The notes beneath the pieces are model-generated. The model was not told the DNA's origin. It was given only the letters and a program-made list of their open reading frames with translations, and made no database searches. From Bacteroidota bacterium (lineage in GTDB: Bacteria; Bacteroidota; Bacteroidia; AKYH767-A; OLB10), in contig JADKFV010000003.1 in assembly GCA_016717325.1 (NCBI GenBank), positions 248,001 to 312,000 of the forward strand: a stretch of 64,000 nt of DNA, read 5' to 3'. Shown here one piece after another: positions 28,518 to 37,010 of this stretch (position 1 is its first letter; each line of letters starts with the position of its first letter). Position numbers and translations under genes: made by a program.

Positions 28518-29420
28518 TGTTTCACAAAAAAATAATGCTTCATGGCCACACAGGCGCCTTGTATGCACTTGAAACAAATAGCCTCAACAATATACTATAC
28601 TCTGCCGGCAGCGATAAACTAATAGTTGCCTGGCCATTTCCTACAATGGCGATGGAGTGGTTATTGCCAAAATGCCCACCATCGTATATAGTCTATGTTA
28701 CATTGCGCACAATAACGAATTGCTTGCGGCCACATCACAAGGGATGGTTCATGTGATAAATACGTTAACCAACACCGAAACGAGGATGATACAATTTTTC
28801 AATGCTCCTGTTTTCGATGTAATGTATTTTAAAGCTAAAAGTATTGTCGCTGTTTTGTCGGGCGATGGAATGGTGTCGTTTTGTAATGATTCCGATTACA
28901 AAGTTATTTCTACTATTCAAACCTGTAATGCAAAAGTGCGCACCATTATTTATATTGATGATACTAATGAATATGTTGTGGGAAACGGTGACGGAACTAT
29001 TACAATAATTGATGGACAAAGTCTGAAAATAAAATCGCATTTCGATGCGCACACAAAAGGATGGAGTGTAAATGCATTGTGTTATGTGCCTTCGCAAAAC
29101 CTTATGTGGAGCGGTTCGCGCGATGCCTTGTTGCATTCATATAGGGTGAACGATAATTTTAAAAAGACAATTCGATACCGGCACACAACTACGCCATCTA
29201 TAAAATGAAACTTAATGCATCGCAAAATTTAATAGCAACCTGCAGTCGCGATAAAACAATAAAAATTTGGAATGCCGAAATAGAATTTATTCAACGTCTC
29301 GATCATGAAAAAGAAAAAGGCCATATAAACTCTGTAAATAATATTCTGTGGATCGATGACCAAACACTCGTTTCATGTAGCGATGATAGGGGGATTATTG
29401 TTTGGAGCGATAACTTATAA
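28517..29420 (+). CDS. WD40 repeat protein (two frameshifts)
   Basis: Cytoplasmic beta-propeller of about 301 residues with no signal peptide; such proteins scaffold protein interactions. It is read in three frames: HGHTGALYALETNSLNN and SAGSDKLIVAW; then NGDGVVIAKMPTIVYSL through SGSRDALLHSYRVND; then MKLNASQNLIATCSRDKTIK to DDRGIIVWSDNL. The breaks fit a missing G in TGGCC at about 28631 and a missing T near 29171. Adding two bases gives 302 codons. GH...SGSxD...W signatures repeat about every 40 residues. Its start overlaps the stop of the preceding glycosyltransferase, so it is in the same transcript, but a role in glycan export is only inferred. Confidence 0.82.
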
Positions 29421-29665
29421 ATATGATCTTGTATTTTTCGCTTTCATAAAACTTGAACATTTTAATCCATTTTTTTGGATTTTTTGAATAGGTTTCATTT
29501 CTTTTAATGCCAATTTATTTCTTGTCATTAACACTTCAGGCTTAAAATCCTAAAACGATTGATTGTTAGTCATTTTGCAAATTGTCCTGCACCTTACAAA
29601 GCGTTTTGTAGCTTTTATTTTTTTTGCAATGTAAAAAGTTGTTATTCACACTGTAGAAAAGCACA

Positions 29666-30979
29666 ATGACAAAACAAATTGTAATAATAGGCAACGGCAT
29701 TGCAGGTATAAGTGCGGCGCGGCATATTCGCAAGTTGAGCAATCATCCTATTACTGTTATAAGCGCGGAGGCGAAATTTTTTTTTTTTCGCGCACTGCAC
29801 TCATGTATGTTTTTATGGGGCATATGAAAATAGAACATACACAACCTTACGAAAATTTCTTTTGGGAGAAAAATAAAATTGACTTACTGCAAAAATTTGT
29901 AACGCATGTTGATACAAAATCGAAGTGTGTGGTTTTTGCTGATGGTGCTAAATTAAATTACGATGCTTTGATAATTGCATCGGGAAGTGTGCCCAACAAA
30001 TATGGATGGCCGGGCGAAAACCTGAATGGCGTGCAGGGCTTATATTCGTTACAGGATTTGCAATTGCTTGAAAAAAATGCTCCAACTGCAAAGCGTGCAG
30101 TAATTGTTGGCGGAGGTTTGATAGGAATAGAGGCTGCCGAAATGTTGCGCTCACGAAATATAGCGGTGACTTTTCTTGTTCGCGAAAAATTATTTTGGAA
30201 CAATGTGCTTCCGCAGCAAGAGTCGCAAATGATTTCCAATCACATAAAACAGCATCATGTTGACTTGCGCTTACAAACTGAATTGCAGGAAATATGTGAC
30301 GATGGTAATGGAAATGTTAATGCAATTGTAACAAAAGGTGGCGAGCGGATAAATTGTGAAATTGTATTACTCACTGCCGGTGTGCGCCCCAACATAGACT
30401 ATATACGTAGTTCCGATATTGCAACTAATAAAGGCATACTTGTAAACGATTATCTGCAAACAAACATAGAGGATATTTATGCCATAGGCGATTGTGCCGA
30501 AGTAGCAAACCCATGTGATGGACGCAGAAAAATAGAACCCGTTTGGTATACAGGGAAGCTGATGGGCGAAGTGGTTGCCAATACAATTTGTGGAAAGCCA
30601 ATGAAATACAATCCCGGTATATGGTTCAACTCGGCAAAATTTTTCGATATCGAATACCAAACTTATGGCACTGTACCATCCATTTTGCCCGATAACATGT
30701 ATTGGTTTTACTGGCAGCATCCCCACACAAAATAAAAGTGTAAGAATTAGTTTCGATAAAAATTCAAGGGCAGTTTTAGGTTTCAATTATTTGGGTTTGC
30801 GCGCCCGTCATCAGGTATGCGATGAATGGATAAAAACGAAAACGAAAATTGATGCTGTAATAAATAATTTAAGCATGGCCAACTTCGATCCGGAATTTTT
30901 CCGAAAGCATGAATCGGATATTAGAAATGCCTTTACGAATTCCGAAAAGCAACTTTCACAAACACCACATGCCATATGA
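29666..30979 (+). CDS. FAD-dependent NAD(P) oxidoreductase, class I (two frameshifts)
   Basis: Flavoprotein of about 437 residues. From ATG 29666: VIIGNGIAGISAARHIRK (FAD Rossmann motif), then a 12-T run at 29777-29788 where the frame breaks, then SRTALMYVFMGHMKIEH, IIASGSVPNKYGWPGENL, AVIVGGGLIGIEAAEMLRS (NADH motif) and IYAIGDCAEVA (second FAD motif). A second break lies in CCCC at about 30720 (three C's expected), after which NKSVRISFDKNSRAVLGFN forms the C-terminal dimer domain. One deletion plus one insertion leaves 438 codons. No redox-active CxxxxC pair is visible, so it resembles NADH oxidase or ferredoxin reductase-like enzymes. ATGA overlap with the Fe-S gene suggests it feeds electrons to that protein. 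Confidence 0.85.
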
Positions 30980-32364
30980 CAGGAAAAGAAGATATATCTA
31001 TGAGTTTAAACGCCAGTAGTGGTTTGGCATTAAAAGTAATTTCGAAAATTGGAGTGTTGCTTGTTTTTTCAGCTCTTGCTATTTTCCTTTTAGCCGGTAT
31101 AAATATTATCACCTCAAATGTTGGCTGGTGGTTGAGTGGGGCATTTTTGTTTCTATTTGGCGGCAGCTATTTGTTTCTTAATCACTATTATAAAAATGCA
31201 TTGCCGGGTATAAAGAATAATGGCGTATGGCAGCATTCTCTTACTGCTCGCGGTGTTTTTGCCTGGCTATTGGGTATTGTGCTCACAGGGTTTTATGTTT
31301 TGCTTTATTGGTATCCGCAATATTTAGGTTTGGCAAATGCCGGACAATTTAACACCGGGCTAATTTCTTTATTCGACCCGTTTAGTTATTTTCTTAAACA
31401 ACAACCTGCCAGCCAATGGTTCGTATATGGTGTATGTTATACTGTGGCCATTTTAATCATGGGCATAAAGTTCATTATTAAATACAGACACAATCGCTAT
31501 CAGGTTATTCGAACTATATCGGTCATGTTTTTCCAAACCATACTTGCATTTTTACTTCCCGAAATATTGCAATCGCTCAAGTTACCATACAACGATTTTA
31601 AAAATGCCTGGCCATTGAACTATTATTTTTTCGATGGTTGGCATATTGACGAAATGTTGCACAATGGCACATTCGGAATTTTTGTTTTGGTGTGGGGCAT
31701 TCTTTTAAGTTTTTTTATAACGCCTATACTTACATATTTCTATGGCAAACGTTGGTATTGCAGTTGGGTGTGCGGCTGTGGTGGCCTTGCCGAAACTGCA
31801 GGCGATCCTTTTCGTCAATTGTCCGACAAGTCACTACGTGCCTGGAATATTGAGCGTTATCTTATTCACGCTGTTTTCGTATTTGTCGTATTAATGACTC
31901 CCAGAGTGGTGTACACTTATTTTACTGGCGTATCAAAAATATTATTTCTCGATACCTACAAAATGCGTGAGTGGTATGGCTTTTTAATTGGCGCTGCATT
32001 TAGTGGTGTAGTGGGTGTAGGGTTTTATCCATTGATGGGCAGCAGAGTCTGGTGTAGATTTGGATGCCCAATGGCTGCATTTCTGGGATTTTTACAAAAG
32101 CATTTTTCCCGTTTTCGCATCACCACCAATGGAGGGCAATGCATATCGTGTGGCAACTGTTCTACTTATTGTGAAATGGGCATCGATGTAAAATGGTATG
32201 CACAACGTGGGCAAAATATAATACGGTCATCATGTGTTGGTTGTGGTATATGCTCGGCAGTGTGCCCTCGCGGTGTGCTAAACTTAGAAAATGGCCCAAG
32301 CGATAAGCGTTACAACAACCCTATAACGATAAACGAAAATGGTATTCAACTAAATAAGTTTTAA
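30976..32364 (+). CDS. Polytopic 4Fe-4S membrane protein, NosR/CcoG-like
   Basis: 462 residues with about eight hydrophobic helices and a C-terminal pair of [4Fe-4S] motifs, CISCGNCSTYCEMG and CVGCGICSAVCPRG. Two further Cys motifs sit at membrane edges, YCSWVCGCGGLAET and WCRFGCPMAAFLGF, as in NosR/CcoG/RdxA-type electron carriers. These proteins move electrons across or along the membrane to a periplasmic or assembly partner. It overlaps the upstream flavoprotein by ATGA. I infer an NAD(P)H to flavin to Fe-S chain; the final acceptor is not encoded nearby. No nos or cco genes are present, so a specific name is not justified. Confidence 0.85.
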   Translation: MTGKEDISMSLNASSGLALKVISKIGVLLVFSALAIFLLAGINIITSNVGWWLSGAFLFLFGGSYLFLNHYYKNALPGIKNNGVWQHSLTARGVFAWLLGIVLTGFYVLLYWYPQYLGLANAGQFNTGLISLFDPFSYFLKQQPASQWFVYGVCYTVAILIMGIKFIIKYRHNRYQVIRTISVMFFQTILAFLLPEILQSLKLPYNDFKNAWPLNYYFFDGWHIDEMLHNGTFGIFVLVWGILLSFFITPILTYFYGKRWYCSWVCGCGGLAETAGDPFRQLSDKSLRAWNIERYLIHAVFVFVVLMTPRVVYTYFTGVSKILFLDTYKMREWYGFLIGAAFSGVVGVGFYPLMGSRVWCRFGCPMAAFLGFLQKHFSRFRITTNGGQCISCGNCSTYCEMGIDVKWYAQRGQNIIRSSCVGCGICSAVCPRGVLNLENGPSDKRYNNPITINENGIQLNKF

Positions 32365-32437
32365 TACTTGCCAACGGCAGTGTGATACAAAATATTTTAT
32401 GCATATTTCGACATAAAATTAATTTAGCATCACTACT

Positions 32438-33577
32438 ATGTTTTTTTGTAGTACTTTTTCAAAACGTTTTTTTGTGCAACTTGAAAGCATTTATTTCAAG
32501 AAGGCACTCATTTTTTTTGCTGCATTATTATTCTCTAGCATTAATATAGATGCCTCTAGCTCAACTATCCCAAAATCTGAAGTAATAACAGCGCATGACA
32601 GCATCAACAATGAAGCATATATAAAATTTCAACTTCTGAAAGATGAAATCGAAAAAGATGATTCGATAAAAAAAATAAACCTTAGTAATGAATTAGTAAA
32701 ACTAGAATCGCAACTCAACAAGCAGGAAAAAGAAAGGCAAAATGAGATATTAAAAAACGAACAACTTTTATCGGGCCGGGTTTTACAAAATAGAAATACA
32801 GGGATAGCCACCATAGTGGTGGCAGCAATTATTTTAGCCATAATTATTTTATTGTTGTTTAGAATTTTACGGAGGCGGCAAAACAATTTGCGCAAACTCA
32901 CGCAATTGAATGTCGCATTGCTGGAGCAAAAGCAATCACTTGAAAAATTAAATAATTTCAATGAGGCACGGGCATTGCGCACACAAATGAACCCGCATTT
33001 TATTTTCAATTGCATGTCGGCCATTCAAATTGTATTCTCACGGGCAAGCTTGATCAGGCAAAACATTATATCGAAGAATTTTTCTTCGTTGCTTAAGCTT
33101 CTTCTGCATATAAATGAGTTTGATTATGTGCCTGTCTCTAAAGAAATAGAAATATTAAAATACTATGTGGCATTAGAAAATCTTCGATTCCAAAATGGTG
33201 TGTTGCTTCAAATAGATATTGATGATGACATAGACATAGAAAACTTCAAGGTGCCACCATTGTTACTTCAGCCTTTTGTTGAAAATAGTATTGTGCATGG
33301 TTTCGACCCAAACAAGGCCAATCAGGTTATCGAAATTAAAATGAGGACAAATATTCCATACATAGATTGCACTATCAGCGATAATGGAATAGGTTTGATT
33401 GCGGCACCTAAAAATGAAGAACATATATCCAAAGCAATTTATAAGACAAACGAAAGGCTTAATCTAATGCTCGGTTATCTAAATAGAAAAAATGTAAATC
33501 TCATTTCGTTGAATCAACAGAGCGGAAGTGATAATAAAAGCGGAACAGTGGTAAAAATTAACGTGCCCATAATTTGA
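32438..33577 (+). CDS. LytS-type sensor histidine kinase
   Basis: 379 residues. A hydrophobic N-terminal segment (about 22-36), a short charged region likely outside the membrane, a second helix at about 124-142, then a coiled coil and the His_kinase domain. The phosphoacceptor is H187 in TQMNPHFIFNCMSAIQ. The ATPase part has the N-box LLLQPFVENSIVHGFD (about N283) and the G-box ISDNGIGL (about 314-320), so all residues needed for activity are present. The stop overlaps a TTG start of the next, kinase-like gene. A LytTR regulator follows, so this is the active kinase of the set. Confidence 0.92.
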   Translation: MFFCSTFSKRFFVQLESIYFKKALIFFAALLFSSINIDASSSTIPKSEVITAHDSINNEAYIKFQLLKDEIEKDDSIKKINLSNELVKLESQLNKQEKERQNEILKNEQLLSGRVLQNRNTGIATIVVAAIILAIIILLLFRILRRRQNNLRKLTQLNVALLEQKQSLEKLNNFNEARALRTQMNPHFIFNCMSAIQIVFSRASLIRQNIISKNFSSLLKLLLHINEFDYVPVSKEIEILKYYVALENLRFQNGVLLQIDIDDDIDIENFKVPPLLLQPFVENSIVHGFDPNKANQVIEIKMRTNIPYIDCTISDNGIGLIAAPKNEEHISKAIYKTNERLNLMLGYLNRKNVNLISLNQQSGSDNKSGTVVKINVPII

Positions 33578-35511
33578 AAGCATTAACAAACATAAAAATT
33601 ATCGTGCTAGTTTATACATGTATATGCACTGCAAATTTGCGCGCACAGTCGCGCCTCGAAAATATTATGGCACAATTGAAAGAAGCTAAAAATGATACAG
33701 ATGTTATAAAGGCCTACGCGTTGCTTGGCCACCATTACTGTTTTGTAAATACCGACTCGGGATTGATGTATTCGCAAAAGGCCATGGAACTTTCATTGAA
33801 AATAAATAATGCTCAGTTGTATGAAAATTCGAAATATGCTTATTCCATAAATGTATATCATCAGGGAAATTTTGATGATGCAAAAAAAATATTTCGGCAA
33901 TTGATAGACACTGCACAGGCACATAATGACAAAGCCATGTTGTGCAAAGTTTATTTGGGCATTGCTGAGTTGTATTTTGACGAAGGAAATTATAATCAAT
34001 CTTTAAATAACTTTTTGCTTTCGGAACAATTTTACCAGTTAACAAATGATTCGAGCGGATTGCGGAGAGCCTATAATGGAATCGGAAAAGTGTATGGCGT
34101 GAAAGAACAATATAAAGAAGCGCTTCCTTACTTTGAGAAGGCACTATATTTTTCGCGCGTTTTGAATAAAGACAGTGTTGCTATTCTAATTGGGCTTGGT
34201 AATATTTATAAAGGTCTGCGGGAATACGAAAAGTCAAAATCTTATTACAACCAAATTATTGCCCTAAGCGAATCGAACCAGGATTTTTATAATCTTGCTT
34301 CGGCATACGAAAGTCGGAGTCAAGTTTTTGAACTTCAAAATAATTTTAGTGCTGCCATAAATGATATTGATAAAGCCACATACTATTTCTATAAAATAAA
34401 TGCCGAAAACGAATCGTGTAACATGTTGGCACGGAAGGCAGCAATTTATTATGGCATGAACAATTACGCAGATGCAGCACCTTTAATTGAAAAAGCACTG
34501 GCCATTGCTGAGCAAAATAATTACAACGATTTAATTGCCATCTCGCTTCACCTGCAATCGAGATATTTTGAACATACACATCAGTATGACCTTGCTTCGA
34601 AATCGATGGCACAGGCCCATGCTATAGATGATAGTTTATTTAGCGAAGAGTACGAAATGCAATTGCAACAACTACAGCAGTCGTACGAAGTGGGTAAAAC
34701 GGAAAAAGAAAATAAACTTATAGTTCAGGAAAATGAAATACTGAAGAATGAAATAAAAAACAGAAACCAATATATGAAGCAGGGAGGTGCATTGATGATA
34801 ATGTTTTTGGTTTTGATGATATTATTGGTGCGTTCAAATAAGATGGAAGCAAAGCATCAAATTGAAGTGCAATTGCTAAATGAGGAAATCGAAACTAAGA
34901 AAAATGAATTATCATTATTAAATACACAAAACGAATTGCGGTTTCTTGCGGCTTCACTAAATCCAAAATTTATTTTCTTTTCGCTCGATACCATAGCTGC
35001 AAAGTTGAATACCCAAGATGCTGAAGTTGCAAGTGAATATCTTGCAAAATTTGCCCGCCTGCTGCGGCTTATCCTCAACTTGAGCGATCGCAAAGCCATT
35101 AGTTTAAAAGAGGAATTGGAATTGCTCGATTATTATTTTAAGCTCATTCAATTACAGCTTTCAAATAATTTTCAATATCAGGTCGAATTTCATGGCGATA
35201 TTATTGAAACAGAAATTTTTATTCCGCCTATGATTTTACAACAGTTTGTAGAAGCTAATATAAGTAATAAAACAATGAACTTAAGTATTGATATTGACAT
35301 TGAAGGCGATATATTGAAAACAACATTGCAATCTAAAGATAGAGAAAGTCAATTTATTATTTCAACCGATGCAGCATCAATAGAAAAAATAAATCGCAGA
35401 TTAAAATTATTTTCAAGTGTGATTGGCAGCAAGCACAAAGCGAAAGATTTTATATCCTTTCAATCGCAATCTGTATCTTTAGAAATTCCATGTGAATTAA
35501 ATGCACTATAA
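33574..35511 (+). CDS. TPR protein with degenerate LytS-type kinase domain (pseudokinase)
   Basis: 645 residues: a signal peptide (to about A24), some eight TPR-like helical repeats (35-350), a coiled coil, a membrane helix (404-420), a second coiled coil and a His_kinase-type domain. The domain aligns well (NELRFLAASLNPKFIFFSLD; LILNLSDRKAISLKEELELL; FIPPMILQQFVEA), but the phosphoacceptor His is Lys (about K465), the N-box Asn is Ala in QQFVEANISNKT, and no DxGxG box follows. It should neither bind ATP normally nor autophosphorylate. The start is TTG 33574, overlapping the active kinase's stop; translation is probably coupled. I infer a sensor/dimerisation partner of the kinase at 32438. 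The frame is intact, so this is selection and not decay. Confidence 0.88.
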   Translation: MKALTNIKIIVLVYTCICTANLRAQSRLENIMAQLKEAKNDTDVIKAYALLGHHYCFVNTDSGLMYSQKAMELSLKINNAQLYENSKYAYSINVYHQGNFDDAKKIFRQLIDTAQAHNDKAMLCKVYLGIAELYFDEGNYNQSLNNFLLSEQFYQLTNDSSGLRRAYNGIGKVYGVKEQYKEALPYFEKALYFSRVLNKDSVAILIGLGNIYKGLREYEKSKSYYNQIIALSESNQDFYNLASAYESRSQVFELQNNFSAAINDIDKATYYFYKINAENESCNMLARKAAIYYGMNNYADAAPLIEKALAIAEQNNYNDLIAISLHLQSRYFEHTHQYDLASKSMAQAHAIDDSLFSEEYEMQLQQLQQSYEVGKTEKENKLIVQENEILKNEIKNRNQYMKQGGALMIMFLVLMILLVRSNKMEAKHQIEVQLLNEEIETKKNELSLLNTQNELRFLAASLNPKFIFFSLDTIAAKLNTQDAEVASEYLAKFARLLRLILNLSDRKAISLKEELELLDYYFKLIQLQLSNNFQYQVEFHGDIIETEIFIPPMILQQFVEANISNKTMNLSIDIDIEGDILKTTLQSKDRESQFIISTDAASIEKINRRLKLFSSVIGSKHKAKDFISFQSQSVSLEIPCELNAL

Positions 35512-35523
35512 AAAAAGAATTCT

Positions 35524-36261
35524 ATGATAAAAGCATTATGTATAGATGACGAGGCCAATGTGCTAAATGTAGCCGCTACACTTATTGAACGGTATGTTCC
35601 CGAAATTACAAACGTGCAGAAGGCTTTGGGCGCAAACGAAGGGTTCGAAAAAATAAATTCGTTTAAACCCGATTTAGTATTTCTGGACATTGAAATGCCT
35701 GGTATGAATGGATTTGAATTGTTGGAAAAGTTTCCTCAAAAAAATTTCGATGTCATTTTTGTTACGGCATTTAATCATTATGCAGTTAAGGCATTTAAGT
35801 TTAGTGCTATCGATTACCTGTTGAAACCCATAGATATAGATGAATTAAAACTTGCGGTGAAGAGGTTTATTGAAAAACGAAGTTTGATTCAAAATGTCAA
35901 CCAACAATACAGTGTGTTGCAGCACAATCTTCACGCACCCGCAAGCGATTTTAAATTGAGTGTTACCGCCCAAAACGGATTGCATTTTATTCCTGTAAAT
36001 GAAGTGCTGCGTTGCGAAGCCGATGGAAACTACACACATATTTACACAACCGATGCGCGACATTTTATTTCGACACGTACACTTGCCGAGTATGACGAAA
36101 TGCTGATGGAATATAATTTCCTCCGTGTGCACCGATCGCATCTTGTAAATAGAAATCACATCACCCGCATTCTTAGCGACAATCAACTGGAACTTAATGA
36201 AGGCACATTAATAAATATCGCCAGACGAAGGGCTGCGGAAATTAAAGACATGCTGCGTTAG
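35524..36261 (+). CDS. LytTR-family response regulator
   Basis: 245 residues. Receiver domain with the acidic pair CIDDE near the N-terminus, the phosphoacceptor at about D55 in LVFLDIEMPGMNGFELL, the switch Thr in VIFVTAFNHYAVKAF and the Lys in DYLLKPID. The LytTR DNA-binding domain occupies about 140-245 with LRCEADGNYTHIYT, STRTLAEYDEML, FLRVHRSHLVNRNHI and LINIARRRAAEIKDML. It starts 12 bases after the pseudokinase stop, so the three genes form one operon. Direct repeats suitable as LytTR sites are not obvious upstream of the operon. Confidence 0.95.
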   Translation: MIKALCIDDEANVLNVAATLIERYVPEITNVQKALGANEGFEKINSFKPDLVFLDIEMPGMNGFELLEKFPQKNFDVIFVTAFNHYAVKAFKFSAIDYLLKPIDIDELKLAVKRFIEKRSLIQNVNQQYSVLQHNLHAPASDFKLSVTAQNGLHFIPVNEVLRCEADGNYTHIYTTDARHFISTRTLAEYDEMLMEYNFLRVHRSHLVNRNHITRILSDNQLELNEGTLINIARRRAAEIKDMLR

Positions 36262-36297
36262 TTTTTTGGTTATTGGGTTATTTGGTTGTTGACCTTG

Positions 36298-36453
36298 TCA
36301 TGCTGAGGAACGAAGCATCTCTGCCACTCATTGGTCATTATCGTCATTGCTAATTGTCACATTGAGTATTCTCTAACTGCGCAGCAATCTCTTCAAGTGA
36401 TTGGTCATTGGGTTGTGGTCTTTGCTATGCTGAGGTAAGAAGCATCTCTGCCG
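36298..36453. repeat. Pair of dispersed repeats, about 28 bp
   Basis: TGCTGAGGAACGAAGCATCT (36301 on) and TGCTGAGGTAAGAAGCATCT (36428 on), each followed by CTGCC and a TCATTGGTC stretch. This is a short intergenic repeat without coding capacity; its origin is unknown to me. Confidence 0.65.
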
Positions 36454-36559
36454 GTCATTGGTCTTCGTCACCATTATCGAAGTCGAAGAGGTCGTTTGTC
36501 GTATGATGAATTCCATTAACCTCATAGTACGAAACAAAGCATACGAAATCTTAAGCCTA

Positions 36560-36762
36560 CTTCTACTTTAGATAAATTACTACACCACCCCAAGTCATTC
36601 AGGAAGAAACTTATTTCTACTTTAGATAAAGTACTGCAAAACAAAATTTTCGTTTTCACAATAAGATTCCTCCTGAAAGACTTATGGGGCAGCGTCATTC
36701 AGGACGAAACACATTTCTATTTTAGATAAATTACTACAAAACAAAATTTTCGTTTTCACAAT
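36560..36762. repeat. Tandem intergenic repeats, period 100 bp
   Basis: A ~69-bp unit beginning GTCATTCAGGA and containing TTTAGATAAA, CAAAACAAAATTTTCG and TTTTCACAAT occurs at 36594-36662 and 36694-36762, about 90% identical. A partial third copy (TTCTACTTTAGATAAATTAC) begins at 36560. With the pair at 36298-36453 it fills most of the gap 36262-37010, where no gene or RNA is seen. Confidence 0.75.
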
Positions 36763-37010
36763 TTAGTCTTTCTAAACAACAGTATTTATGCAGCAATGAA
36801 TCAAGTATTTGCAAAAGCATATTTTAAACTAACTAACTTTTAACGAATTAACTAATAACCCAATAGCCAACAACTAAGTAACCCAATTACCAACCACCAA
36901 TACATGAGTTTTCAATAATCTTGTGTTCATAAGTACAAGCATTGCAATACTAAACTCACACTGCATAACGTTGGATACCATTAATTTTGAAACCTTGTGA
37001 TAAAAGGCAA

